From contig NZ_JBNATW010000016.1 of the NCBI RefSeq assembly GCF_049701175.1, forward strand, positions 1 to 51,437: a DNA stretch of 51,437 nt, written 5' to 3'. The position numbers were made by a program, and so were the translations under genes. The notes under the pieces were generated by a model, which saw only the letters and a list, made by a program, of their open reading frames with translations, ran no database searches and was not told where the DNA came from. This document shows positions 16,981 through 25,581 of the stretch, piece after piece (positions within the stretch are counted from its first letter, which is position 1; every line of letters starts with the position of its first letter). This DNA comes from Thermovenabulum sp049701175 (lineage in GTDB: Bacteria; Bacillota; Thermosediminibacteria; Thermosediminibacterales; Thermosediminibacteraceae).

Positions 16981-17005
16981 AATATAAATTAGGGGAGGGT
17001 GGAGC

Positions 17006-17962
17006 GTGAAGGTAGGGGTATTTTGGAGAAGGTTTAGAAATGTAGAACTCCAGCAAAGAATATCCGATAATGTGTTTGACGATGCCTACGATGAGGCTTA
17101 TCATCACTACACCTTCATAAAAGAAAACGGATACGATGCTGTAATGATTGAATGGAAAAGGGATAATCCCAAAGAAACTCTACAAAAAATTGAAGAGGAA
17201 AAAGTAGATCTTGTTTTTAATGCCTCATCCCTTGAAGAAGTAGCATTTTTAACGGTCTTTAACATTCCCTTTGTCGGTTCCGGACTTGACTTGGTATCCC
17301 TTGATAAAGCTGCCAGGAAAAAAATAGTTGCCTTTCACAACCTTCCAACCCCAAAATTTTTTGTTTCCAACAGCCCCGATGATATACCTTCTCATGATTT
17401 AAAATTTCCCCTCTTCGTAAAACCCTTAAGGGGAAGAAACAGTTCCGGCATCAGCGATGAAAACATAGTGGAAAACGAAAAAGACTTGAAAAAAGTAATA
17501 GCCAAAATCACCGAAAAAATAGGGCAGCCTGCCCTTGTAGAAGAATACATCAAAGGTAGAGAAATAACTGTCGGAATCATAGGTTACGAAAATCCCATGG
17601 TTTTACCCCTTCTTGAGATAAGCTACAGCGGTGTTAAAACGAACACCTTCGAACACAAAATGTACGATAAAGAAAAGATAACCTGCCCCGCATTGCTATC
17701 TCCGGAAATAGAAGAAAAAATAAAAAATACCGCCTTATCCATTTATAAAGTCCTCAATGCAAAAGATTACGGAAGAATCGATATGATATTGAGTGAGGAC
17801 GGCATACCTTACTTCTTGGAAATAAATACCTTTGCAGGGCTTACCATGTCCAGCGGAAAAACACATCACGGTTACATGGGTTACATGGCAAAGGCTTTTG
17901 GGTTTTCCGGTAAGGAATTTATAGGAGCAATCATTGAAAGTGCGAAAAAAAGGTATTTTTAA
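17006..17962 (+). CDS. ATP-grasp ligase, D-alanine-D-alanine ligase family
   Basis: A 318-residue Ddl-like enzyme. The N-terminal domain (1-90) is diverged. The ATP-grasp core carries FPLFVKPLRGRNSSGIS (ATP lysine and loop) near 133, LVEEYIKGREITVGII near 178, KMYDKEKITCPALLS (omega-loop equivalent) and YGRIDMIL...FLEINTFAGLTMSSG for Mg binding at the C-terminus. EINTFAG replaces the usual EINTxPG, and the N-terminus is shorter than in typical Ddl. It may therefore make D-Ala-D-Ala or another dipeptide. The start is GTG after GGGGAGGGTGGAG. It is controlled by the leader described upstream. Its 3' end overlaps the convergent Cof gene by 32 bases. Confidence 0.88.
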   Translation: MKVGVFWRRFRNVELQQRISDNVFDDAYDEAYHHYTFIKENGYDAVMIEWKRDNPKETLQKIEEEKVDLVFNASSLEEVAFLTVFNIPFVGSGLDLVSLDKAARKKIVAFHNLPTPKFFVSNSPDDIPSHDLKFPLFVKPLRGRNSSGISDENIVENEKDLKKVIAKITEKIGQPALVEEYIKGREITVGIIGYENPMVLPLLEISYSGVKTNTFEHKMYDKEKITCPALLSPEIEEKIKNTALSIYKVLNAKDYGRIDMILSEDGIPYFLEINTFAGLTMSSGKTHHGYMGYMAKAFGFSGKEFIGAIIESAKKRYF

Positions 17963-18857
17963 AATGGCTTTCGATAAAATAAGCTACCCCTTCCTCGTTA
18001 TTCGTCAGAGTAAGGGGTAGCCCCTTTTCTTTTAATTCTAAAGGTGCATTCCCCATTAGTACTCCGAGTCCCGCATATTCCAGCATTAAAATATCGTTGT
18101 AATTGTCTCCAATAGCAATGATATCTTGCCTTTTCAATCCTAGGATACGGGATATTACCTCAAGACCCTTTGCCTTAGAAACCTCCCCGTCTACTATATC
18201 CACCGTATTTTTAACTGCAGATGTAATGTAGATAGATTTGCCAAACATTTTTTCAAACTTTTTTGTTAACTCAACAATGGTGACGGGATTCCCAGAGATA
18301 ACCGCTTTCAGCGGCAGCCCAAGGGATTCTTTCATATACCCGTCTATATAAATTCGGTCAACATATTTTTTAAGTCTATTTACATCATCTATATTCTTAA
18401 CAGGAATGAGCACAAAGTCCCTGATGTAATTTACGCTACCTATGAACGAAAACCTCCTCGCAAAGGTATAAAATCTTTTCAACTGGGCAACTCGATAACT
18501 TTTCCCCAAGAATATTTTTTTGTCCCTCAAAAAGATTTGAAGCTTCACATCGTCACAGCCCGAAACTGTATCAATAATTTCCATCAAGACATCTTTTTGT
18601 AAAGCCTTCTCGTAATATATCCGATTATTATAAACATCCCTTATCAATGCTCCATCTGAAGTTATTATAGGAGCATTTACAGGGATGTTTTTTGCAATTC
18701 TTATTGCGCTCCTATAAAATCTTCCTGTGCATAAGGTAACGTATAAGCCCTTATTCATTACTTGCCTTAAGGCTTTTATCGTCCTTTTTGTAAGAATATA
18801 CCTGCTATTTATGAGCGTCCCATCTACATCGAGGGCAATTAACTTATAGCCTTCCAT
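17931..18857 (-). CDS. Cof-type HAD-superfamily phosphatase
   Basis: HAD phosphatase of the Cof/YidA group acting on small phosphorylated metabolites, substrate unknown. Motif I is LDVDGTL near the N-terminus with nucleophile and acid/base aspartates, motif II TSDGA, and motif IV GDNYNDILML near 230, with a type IIB cap between. The start used is the ATG giving MEGYKLIALDVDGTL. A TTG four codons upstream is possible. It overlaps the DUF72 gene by 19 bases at its 5' end, and its 3' end crosses the convergent ddl-like gene. The terminator of that gene lies inside this coding region. Confidence 0.92.
   Translation of the reverse strand: MEGYKLIALDVDGTLINSRYILTKRTIKALRQVMNKGLYVTLCTGRFYRSAIRIAKNIPVNAPIITSDGALIRDVYNNRIYYEKALQKDVLMEIIDTVSGCDDVKLQIFLRDKKIFLGKSYRVAQLKRFYTFARRFSFIGSVNYIRDFVLIPVKNIDDVNRLKKYVDRIYIDGYMKESLGLPLKAVISGNPVTIVELTKKFEKMFGKSIYITSAVKNTVDIVDGEVSKAKGLEVISRILGLKRQDIIAIGDNYNDILMLEYAGLGVLMGNAPLELKEKGLPLTLTNNEEGVAYFIESHFKNTFFSHFQ
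17983..18034 (+). terminator. terminator of the ddl-like gene embedded in the convergent Cof gene
   Basis: Arms GCTACCCCTT and AAGGGGTAGC, with a 19-base loop, are followed on the plus strand by CCCCTTTTCTTTT. The hairpin begins about 20 bases after the ddl-like stop and lies wholly within the antisense Cof coding sequence, so the DNA serves both purposes. Confidence 0.75.
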
Positions 18858-19600
18858 ATCCCAAAACAACCCGCCTGTGCGTTGAAATGATTATTCATCG
18901 CTATATAAACCAAATCCGTTTTTCTTTTTAATTCTTTAATCTTGGGTACCCATTCCCTTAACTCCTCTTCTTTATACAAATAATTATATCTTTCATAGGA
19001 ATTTTCGTGATTATACCAACTCTCTCTATTTCTCCCGTGAAACCTTATATAACTAAAACTGCTTGTGGCAATGGCTACAGGAGGCAAAAGCCCCCGCAGA
19101 GGGGGTTCATCCACACACACAAAGGCAATATCCAAATTTCTTAAAAGCCTTACAGTATCTATTGTAAGCCAATCTACAGTGCGAAATTCTACTGCCAAAG
19201 GAATTTCTTTAAATGCCTCGCGCATTCTTTTTAAGAAATCCTGATTTTTGTCATTGTTGTGAAAGCTGTAAGGGAATTGGGCTAAAATACATCCCAACCT
19301 TTTTCCCTCAATAATGGGGCTTACAGCACCTTTAAATTTTTCTACTGTTACCGGGCTCAAATCCCCATGATGGGTGATGCCACCAAATACTTTTACAACA
19401 AAAACAAAATTTTCAGGTGTTTTTTTCATCATGTGATAAAACATATAGGGAGACGGCATGCTGTAATACGTTGAATTCACTTCAGTGAAGGGGAACTCAC
19501 GGCTGTAATAGGCAAGCATATCCTTTTCCTTTATTCCCTCAGGATAAAATTTGCCTATCCAATCTTTATAGGCATAGCCAGAGGTTGCAACCTTTATCAA
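18839..19600 (-). CDS. DUF72 (YecE-type) TIM-barrel protein
   Basis: A conserved protein of unknown biochemical function with a TIM-barrel fold, 253 residues. Hallmarks are the N-terminal ATSGYAYKDWIGKFYPEG, EVNSTYYSMPS, AVEFRTVDWL, CVDEPPLRG and YIRFHGRN, all present. I start it at a TTG seven bases after GGGGGG, matching the usual MIxVxTSGYxY opening. A GTG two codons earlier is alternative. It follows the DegU-like regulator by 18 bases and overlaps the Cof gene, so it probably belongs to the tail of the Tad/DegSU transcript. No specific link to pili is evident. Confidence 0.9.
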   Translation of the reverse strand: MIKVATSGYAYKDWIGKFYPEGIKEKDMLAYYSREFPFTEVNSTYYSMPSPYMFYHMMKKTPENFVFVVKVFGGITHHGDLSPVTVEKFKGAVSPIIEGKRLGCILAQFPYSFHNNDKNQDFLKRMREAFKEIPLAVEFRTVDWLTIDTVRLLRNLDIAFVCVDEPPLRGLLPPVAIATSSFSYIRFHGRNRESWYNHENSYERYNYLYKEEELREWVPKIKELKRKTDLVYIAMNNHFNAQAGCFGIWKAIS

Positions 19601-19618
19601 ACACACTGCCCCCCGAAA

Positions 19619-20281
19619 TCATATATCTATAATATTATGTTTTATTCCCAGTAAAACCGCTTGGGTGCGGTCATTAACCCCCATTTTTTGAAATATATTT
19701 GTAAGATGATTTTTCACGGTTTTTTCACTGATAAAAAGTTTTTCCGCAATTTCCTTATTTGAAAGCCCTTTTGCAAGTTCCCTCAAAATTTCTATTTCTC
19801 TCGGCGTCAGATCAAATGTTACACCATCATCCTTTTGGGATAATCGGTTTATTTCTTCAAATACCTTTGGGGTCATGGAAGGCGGAATTACCCCTTTGCC
19901 ATCAAAAACATCTCTTATTGTTTTTATCAATTCATCGGGCTTTACGTCTTTCAAAACATATCCCGAAATTCCATAACGGATAAGCTCCAATAAATAATCC
20001 ACCTGCTCATGTATAGTTAGAGCTATTATTTTTATATCGGGATTTTCCCTTTTTATCTCCCTTGTAGCTGCTATACCGTTTACATTGGGCATATTAATGT
20101 CCATTAAGATCACATCGGGCTTTAATTTCTTTGCAAGTTCTATAACTTCTTTCCCATCCGTTGCTTCGCCAATTATTTTTATATCCGGATCAAGGGACAA
20201 TATTTTCGCAATTCCTTCCCTTACTAAAGCGTGGTCATCTGCAATTATTACTCTAATTTTTTCTCCTTCTTTATTTATCAT
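19619..20281 (-). CDS. DegU-like NarL/LuxR-family response regulator
   Basis: Transcription factor of a two-component pair (220 residues). The receiver domain occupies about 9-128, with acidic pocket ADD near 14-16, phospho-acceptor Asp61 in LMDINMP, a conserved Thr near 92 and a Lys near 114. The LuxR helix-turn-helix is at about 155-215 (LTPREIEILRELAKGLSNKE, then SEKTVKNHL). It starts immediately at the stop of the DegS-like kinase gene, so it is the cognate partner. Its position behind the Tad pilus genes suggests it may regulate pilus or surface functions. The target genes are unknown. Confidence 0.93.
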   Translation of the reverse strand: MINKEGEKIRVIIADDHALVREGIAKILSLDPDIKIIGEATDGKEVIELAKKLKPDVILMDINMPNVNGIAATREIKRENPDIKIIALTIHEQVDYLLELIRYGISGYVLKDVKPDELIKTIRDVFDGKGVIPPSMTPKVFEEINRLSQKDDGVTFDLTPREIEILRELAKGLSNKEIAEKLFISEKTVKNHLTNIFQKMGVNDRTQAVLLGIKHNIIDI

Positions 20282-21439
20282 TTAATTCCCTCCGGATTTA
20301 TTATCCTTTTTTACCGGAATAAAAAACATTACTTCCGTTCCCCTACCAATCTTTGATCTGATCTCGAACTTCCCTTTTAAAAGCTGAACCCTTTCTCTCA
20401 TACCCATTATCCCAAAAGCAGTGCCTTCTTTATCCGCAAGGACCTTTTCCACATCAAAGCCGCAGCCGTTGTCCCTTATGGTGCCATTTATCCTATCAGG
20501 TAAATATTCTAATTTCACCACAACTTCCGTGGCTCCTGCATATTTTCTTACATTATTAAGCGATTCCTGAATAATCCTAAAGATAGCAATAGCAAGTGTA
20601 GAATCTAAAGCGTATTCTTTTCCGAGAACGGTCAATTCTACAAAAATCCCATAATTTTTCGTAAACTGTTCTATATACCGTCTCAAAGCAGGAATAAGAC
20701 CTAAGTCGTCTAAGGACATCGGTCTTAAGTCAAAAATAATTTTTCTTACATCTGCTAAGCTTTTTCTCACAAGTTCCATTAATGTCAATAATTCATCCTT
20801 TACTAAGGATGGATTCACTTCCATCAGTTTTAAAATATACTCTGCCCGCATCACAATGTTTGCCAAGCTCTGTGCAGGACCATCGTGTATTTCCCTCGCA
20901 ATTCTTTTTCTTTCTTCTTCCTGAGCGGTTATAACTGAAAGGCCCAAAGCCTGAAACTGCTGCAATTCCCCAATTTTATCGCTTAAAGTAGAAAGTTCGT
21001 TATTTAAAATCTTAATAACCATGCTTATATTTATTATCAATTCCTCTGACCGTTTTATTGTCATTTCCAAGTTTTTTAAATACCTTTGCAGGTGTTCCCG
21101 GGTGTTTCTTAAAAGTTTTTCTTTCTCTCTCTTGTTTATAAGCTCTATCTGTTTCGAATGAGCTTCTTCATAAGCATTTTTTATATCCTCTTCTTTAAAG
21201 AGCCTGAAGTTCCTGCTCACTTCAACCAATCTTATCCTTGCCTTTATATATTCCTTTTCCAATCGGTCGACCTCTTCTATAATTTCTTTAATTTCTGTTT
21301 TGACCTGTTCTAATTCCCTTTTAGCCCTCTCGTATTCCTGCCTTGCATTTTCACTTAAACCGTAAATTTCTTCTTTACTCTTCTCAACAACCTGCTTCAC
21401 CTTTTGAATAATTTTATCAAGATAGGATACATCAATCAA
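20282..21439 (-). CDS. DegS-like soluble sensor histidine kinase
   Basis: Cytosolic histidine kinase (385 residues) with no membrane helix. Residues 1-165 are a coiled-coil sensor region like that of B. subtilis DegS. The HisKA_3 domain holds EEERKRIAREIHDGPAQSLA with phospho-His185. The ATPase domain is at about 275-378, with IQESLNNVRKYA, RDNGCGFD and FGIMGMRERV. Translation starts at TTG with GGTGA six bases upstream. The neighbour upstream encodes a two-helix membrane protein with a HAMP domain and no kinase core, which might supply the missing membrane input. Its response regulator is encoded directly downstream. Confidence 0.93.
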   Translation of the reverse strand: MIDVSYLDKIIQKVKQVVEKSKEEIYGLSENARQEYERAKRELEQVKTEIKEIIEEVDRLEKEYIKARIRLVEVSRNFRLFKEEDIKNAYEEAHSKQIELINKREKEKLLRNTREHLQRYLKNLEMTIKRSEELIINISMVIKILNNELSTLSDKIGELQQFQALGLSVITAQEEERKRIAREIHDGPAQSLANIVMRAEYILKLMEVNPSLVKDELLTLMELVRKSLADVRKIIFDLRPMSLDDLGLIPALRRYIEQFTKNYGIFVELTVLGKEYALDSTLAIAIFRIIQESLNNVRKYAGATEVVVKLEYLPDRINGTIRDNGCGFDVEKVLADKEGTAFGIMGMRERVQLLKGKFEIRSKIGRGTEVMFFIPVKKDNKSGGN

Positions 21440-21488
21440 GCCGTATCACCTTTTTTATAGGATTAATAGATTAATTCTATAAAAGAGC

Positions 21489-22052
21489 TTAAAATCCTTC
21501 ATTAATTTTATCTTTTAATTTAAACTGTCGAATTAAGGAGGTGAGCTGAAGACTTATCCTCGTTATCCTTTTTGTAGAAGATTTTATTTCTTTAATAATT
21601 TCAACCTTTTTTTCGTCATCTTCCCGTTTTTCGATAATATCCAGTCTCTGAATCACGTTATTGGATAAAAAGTTTACATCTTTCACCGATGAATCAATAT
21701 AATCTAATAACCTTTCAAAGTGGTCAACCATGTTATCCAATGTAATCAGAAAGGGAAAATAAGCTTTTTGTGGCAGTTGTGAAAACCTTTCCGAAAAATC
21801 TCCCGTGGAAAGGTTGCCTGCAATCTCAGCAATTTTATTAAAGGGCTTTATTATTCTATTTCTAATATATGAATAAAAAAATAAAGTATTAACAATTATA
21901 CTCACAAGAATCAATATAATTCCGAAACTTAAAAGGTTTTCAAAAGAAGTCTTTATAAAAAAAGCCGCATAAAAAATACCACTTCCAAAAATTAAAAGGC
22001 TTAAAAGGTTAAGTAAAAGGAAAATAAAGATAAGTCTTACCATAATATTCAT
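21489..22052 (-). CDS. membrane protein with HAMP domain and coiled coil, no output domain
   Basis: A 187-residue protein with two hydrophobic helices (about residues 4-30 and 40-63), a short external loop, then a HAMP-like linker at about 66-118 (IKPFNKIAEIAGNLSTGDFS). A C-terminal coiled coil of about 70 residues follows. It looks like the front half of a chemoreceptor or sensor kinase but ends before any kinase or methyl-accepting domain. A frameshifted remainder is not seen, because degS starts 49 bases later with its own complete sequence. I do not recognise a named family. It may act in trans with the soluble DegS-like kinase. Confidence 0.75.
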   Translation of the reverse strand: MNIMVRLIFIFLLLNLLSLLIFGSGIFYAAFFIKTSFENLLSFGIILILVSIIVNTLFFYSYIRNRIIKPFNKIAEIAGNLSTGDFSERFSQLPQKAYFPFLITLDNMVDHFERLLDYIDSSVKDVNFLSNNVIQRLDIIEKREDDEKKVEIIKEIKSSTKRITRISLQLTSLIRQFKLKDKINEGF

Positions 22053-22058
22053 ATCACT

Positions 22059-22415
22059 TCACTCCCTCCTATCCTCCAAAAAAAGGATTTTATCCTCTTC
22101 CTCAATTTGAGCATTTAAAACTGTGCCTTCGGGGAGTTCCAAGACTTTATAAGCCCTTTTTACAAAAGGTGAAATTCTATAAGGCTTCAAATTTGTTACA
22201 GTTTTTATAACATTGTCGTCCTTATCCAAAAAAACCACATCAATGGGAAATCTCATAAAAAAAGTATGAATAAAATTGCACGGAGTAATAAGTAAGGCCT
22301 CCCCTTTATAAAAGTGATTTTTACCTATTAATCCTATAAGCCTTTTTATAAAGGTATCCGCTATTTTTAAATTTTGTGCGATTATTTTATTATTTTTTGT
22401 ATTTACGGCGAGCAT
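22059..22415 (-). CDS. DUF192 family protein
   Basis: A small conserved protein of unknown function (118 residues) with the DUF192 beta-fold. Key blocks are RLIGLIGK, GEALLITPCNFIHTFFMRFPIDVVFLD and KAYKVLELPEGT. No signal peptide is present, in contrast to many DUF192 members that are exported. A TTG seven codons upstream is in frame, but the ATG with GGGAGG seven bases before it is the better start. It lies between tadC and the HAMP protein gene with gaps of ten bases or less, so it is part of the Tad operon. The role in pilus biology, if any, is unknown. Confidence 0.88.
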   Translation of the reverse strand: MLAVNTKNNKIIAQNLKIADTFIKRLIGLIGKNHFYKGEALLITPCNFIHTFFMRFPIDVVFLDKDDNVIKTVTNLKPYRISPFVKRAYKVLELPEGTVLNAQIEEEDKILFLEDRRE

Positions 22416-22425
22416 AAAATCCTCC

Positions 22426-23268
22426 CTATTTTGCAAATATTTTCATTAACTGCAAAGCTGCAGGCCCGAGCAGTATTATAAATATAGCAGGAAATATAAA
22501 AAATACAATGGGAAGCAGCATTTTAACCGGCGCCTTCATGGCCATCTCTTCCACCCTTTGCCGCCTTTTGCTTCTTATTTCCTTTGATTGAAGGCGAAGC
22601 ACATTTCCTATCCCTATACCGAGCTGTTCTGCCATAATTATAGACCCTACAAAATTTGAAAGTTCGTCAACAGAAAGCCTTTCCGCCATGTCCCTTAATG
22701 CCTCTTTGCGAGGCTTTCCCATCCTGACCTCGTTTATTACCCTTGCCATTTCCTCAGCAAGCACCCCCTTTGTTTTTTCCACCACCTTCACCATTGCACC
22801 ATCAAACCCAAGTCCGGCCTCAACGCATACCGTGAGCAAGTCAAGGACTTCCGGCAACCTCTTTTCTACATCTTCCTTTATCCTTCTTTTTTTACTCTCT
22901 TTAATTAAGTCTGGAATATAATAACCTAAAATTCCTCCAACAATAAGAAAAAATAGAGCCCTAAATTTTGATACACCGAGGATAGTAAAAAAAATATAAA
23001 GGGAAGTAGAAAACAATATAACAAAAACCATTTTCAAAAGCCCCTGTTTTTTGAGGGCAGCAGCAATTTTATTTAGTAAAGGTTCTATAGTTCTTTTAAA
23101 AAGAGGTAGCGAAAGTTCTACCTGCCTCAACGTTATATCATTATTTTTATCCGCCATTTGATACAGCCTTTTTTGTATATAAATTTGCGGTTCATAGATT
23201 TTGTTTGTCAAAGCTAAGGTCAATACAAAGGTAAAGAGGAATGCTAAAAGGGATACAGCAAACAGCAT
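22426..23268 (-). CDS. tadC: Tad pilus inner-membrane platform protein TadC
   Basis: Type II secretion system F-domain protein (280 residues) that with TadB forms the membrane platform for Flp pilus assembly. Membrane helices lie at about 2-20, 78-118 (two segments) and 250-275. The T2SF domain spans about 125-255, with PEVLDLLTVCVEAGLGFDGA and LSNFVGSIIMAEQLGIGIG. It follows tadB by 14 bases. Length and helix layout are normal. Confidence 0.92.
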   Translation of the reverse strand: MLFAVSLLAFLFTFVLTLALTNKIYEPQIYIQKRLYQMADKNNDITLRQVELSLPLFKRTIEPLLNKIAAALKKQGLLKMVFVILFSTSLYIFFTILGVSKFRALFFLIVGGILGYYIPDLIKESKKRRIKEDVEKRLPEVLDLLTVCVEAGLGFDGAMVKVVEKTKGVLAEEMARVINEVRMGKPRKEALRDMAERLSVDELSNFVGSIIMAEQLGIGIGNVLRLQSKEIRSKRRQRVEEMAMKAPVKMLLPIVFFIFPAIFIILLGPAALQLMKIFAK

Positions 23269-23282
23269 TATTTATCCCACCT

Positions 23283-24236
23283 TTAATACTTTATATCTAC
23301 TATCTTTTTAATCATCAAAAAGCCTGCTACCTCGCCCAAAAAAGCAACTAACAGCAGAATCCTTCCGAGGGGGTTTACAAAAAGTTCGTTTATATAATCA
23401 GGGTTCACAGTTAACATAAAAACGGCAAGTAGAACCGGCAAAAGGCCTATTATCAGTCCGGATATCCTGCCCTGCGCTGTTAAGGTCTTTACTTCCCTTT
23501 TTATCCTGATTCTATCCCGTATTACTGCTGTGATATTATCTAAGACCTCTGCTAAGTTGCCTCCCACCTGTCTTTGGATCAAAACCGCAGTTATAACAAG
23601 GTCCAAATCCTCACTCTTTACCCTTTTTGACATGCTTTTTAGGGCATCTTCAGTAGAGGCTCCAAAGTTTATTTCTTTAATAACCCTATAAAACTCACGG
23701 CTCAAGGGACCTTTCAGCTCTTTTTGCACAAAATCCATGCTTTGAAGAAAGCTAAACCCCGAGCGAAGGGCCCCCGACATTATTGTCAGTGCATCGGTTA
23801 TAGAGGAGTTTATTTTTTGAATCCTCTTTTGTCGTACCGACTCAAGTATCAAAAAAGGGAGAAAAGAAGCCACAAGAGAAACTAAGACAGTAACCGAAAA
23901 ATTTAGAGTTATCATAAAAACAAATACGAAAGCAAATAAAAAGGAGAAAAACACAATGCTTATAAACTCTTCACCTTTTAATAAAACATCTGCTTCTTCC
24001 AGTTTATTGTCTATATACTTTCCGAGGGATTTTGCAATAGAAAGCCTTCCTCCCCACTTTACGACCTCTTTTAAAAGATTTTTAATATCTTTATTACTCC
24101 CGGCTTTTTGCTGCTTTAATACTCCACCTATCCTTTCCAAAAATTGTTCCTTATTTTCTTTTCTTTTTTCATAAACGTAAACCACCGTCAAAAAGACGGC
24201 GAGAAAGTTTAACAACAGAAGAATTTGAAGACTCAT
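23283..24236 (-). CDS. tadB: Tad pilus inner-membrane platform protein TadB
   Basis: T2SF-domain partner of TadC (317 residues). The N-terminal helix at 2-22 and the helix pair at about 93-130 precede the F domain (about 155-280, with DALTIMSGALRSGFSFLQSM and VITAVLIQRQVGGNLAEVLD). Two C-terminal helices end the protein. The ATG has GAGGAGG upstream, located inside tadA, so the genes overlap by 68 bases. This long overlap is real because both reading frames are conserved-looking to their ends. Confidence 0.92.
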   Translation of the reverse strand: MSLQILLLLNFLAVFLTVVYVYEKRKENKEQFLERIGGVLKQQKAGSNKDIKNLLKEVVKWGGRLSIAKSLGKYIDNKLEEADVLLKGEEFISIVFFSFLFAFVFVFMITLNFSVTVLVSLVASFLPFLILESVRQKRIQKINSSITDALTIMSGALRSGFSFLQSMDFVQKELKGPLSREFYRVIKEINFGASTEDALKSMSKRVKSEDLDLVITAVLIQRQVGGNLAEVLDNITAVIRDRIRIKREVKTLTAQGRISGLIIGLLPVLLAVFMLTVNPDYINELFVNPLGRILLLVAFLGEVAGFLMIKKIVDIKY

Positions 24237-25575
24237 TTTTTACCTCCTCGGAATAATTAGGATCGAAGATATAAAGGGGAAGTTTAATCCCGTAAGCTTC
24301 AAACCTTTCCATAAATTTTGGCAGTACTCCGCTCGGTTTAAAAAATCCGAGGACTTTTCCGTTCTGATCAACTCCCGTTTGAACAAAGGTAAATATATCC
24401 TGTAAAACAATCACATCTCCTTCTAACCCCTGCACTTCAACAATGTTTATTATTTTCCTCGATCCATCTTTAAGCCTACTTTGATGAATTATAAGATCTA
24501 TAGCTGAGGCAATCTGCTCCCTTATAGCCCTTACCGGAAGTTCTACTCCTGCCATCAGCACCATTGTTTCAAGCCTTGAAAGCATATCCCTTGGAGAGTT
24601 TGCATGTCCGGTAGTCAAAGAGCCATCATGCCCTGTATTCATTGCCTGAAGCATGTCAAGGGCTTCTCCACCGCGCACCTCTCCCACAACAATCCTGTCA
24701 GGCCTCATCCTCAATGCGTTTCTTACAAGGTCTCTTATTGTTATGGCTCCTTTGCCTTCTATATTGGGTGGACGGCTTTCCAAGGTTATAACATGAGGCT
24801 GCTGCAGTTGAAGTTCCGCAGCATCTTCTATGGTTATAATCCTTTCGTTTTCAGGTATAAAAGAAGACAGGACATTCAACGTGGTCGTTTTTCCACTGCC
24901 CGTTCCACCGCTTACTAATATGTTTAACCTTGCCTTAACACAGGCCTCTAAAAATACCGCCATATTTTGCGTTAATGTGCCAAAATTAATTAAATCCTGG
25001 ATGCTGAGAGGTTTTTTAGAAAATTTCCTTATGGTAATTACTGGTCCTATCAGTGAAAGAGGAGGTATAACGGCATTGACTCGAGAGCCGTCAGGTAATC
25101 TAGCATCCACCATAGGCATACTTTCATCTATACGCCTTCCTATAGGTGCCACGATCCTTTCTATTATGTTCATTACGTGTTCATCATCCCTAAAAGTAAC
25201 ATCTGTCAATTCTATTTTGCCTTTTCTTTCTACATAAACCTTTTTAGGACCGTTTACCATTATTTCATTTATTTCCGGGTCTTCAATAAGGGGTGTAATA
25301 GGTCCAAAACCAATTACTTCATTTATCATTTCCTGGACTATTTTTTGACGGTCTACCTTTGGTATATAATCCCCTTCCTTTGCCAAAAAGGCCTCCACAA
25401 ACTCTTCTATCTTCCTTTTTAAAGCTTCCTTGTTGTCATCTTCTGACTTGAAGTCTTTGAGCTCATCAACAATACTCCTGTGAAGCCTTGATTTAAGTTC
25501 GTTGTACCTTTTTAAGTCCTCTTCCTTTAAATTTTTTTGTATTTTTGCCCCTTCCAACTTTTCAAGAAGTGACAT
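24169..25575 (-). CDS. tadA: Tad pilus assembly ATPase TadA/CpaF
   Basis: Hexameric secretion ATPase powering Flp pilus assembly (468 residues, cytosolic). The N-terminal domain (1-165) contains GFGPITPLIEDPEINEIMVN. The ATPase core has Walker A GGTGSGKTTTL near 228-238, the Asp box (TIEDAAELQL), Walker B-like RIVVGEVRGGEALDMLQAMN and the His box TGHDGSLTTGHAN. All catalytic blocks are intact. It starts six bases after tadZ. The C-terminal tail after residue 440 is variable and is encoded by DNA shared with the start of tadB. Confidence 0.95.
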   Translation of the reverse strand: MSLLEKLEGAKIQKNLKEEDLKRYNELKSRLHRSIVDELKDFKSEDDNKEALKRKIEEFVEAFLAKEGDYIPKVDRQKIVQEMINEVIGFGPITPLIEDPEINEIMVNGPKKVYVERKGKIELTDVTFRDDEHVMNIIERIVAPIGRRIDESMPMVDARLPDGSRVNAVIPPLSLIGPVITIRKFSKKPLSIQDLINFGTLTQNMAVFLEACVKARLNILVSGGTGSGKTTTLNVLSSFIPENERIITIEDAAELQLQQPHVITLESRPPNIEGKGAITIRDLVRNALRMRPDRIVVGEVRGGEALDMLQAMNTGHDGSLTTGHANSPRDMLSRLETMVLMAGVELPVRAIREQIASAIDLIIHQSRLKDGSRKIINIVEVQGLEGDVIVLQDIFTFVQTGVDQNGKVLGFFKPSGVLPKFMERFEAYGIKLPLYIFDPNYSEEVKNESSNSSVVKLSRRLFDGGLRL

Positions 25576-25581
25576 TTATCA

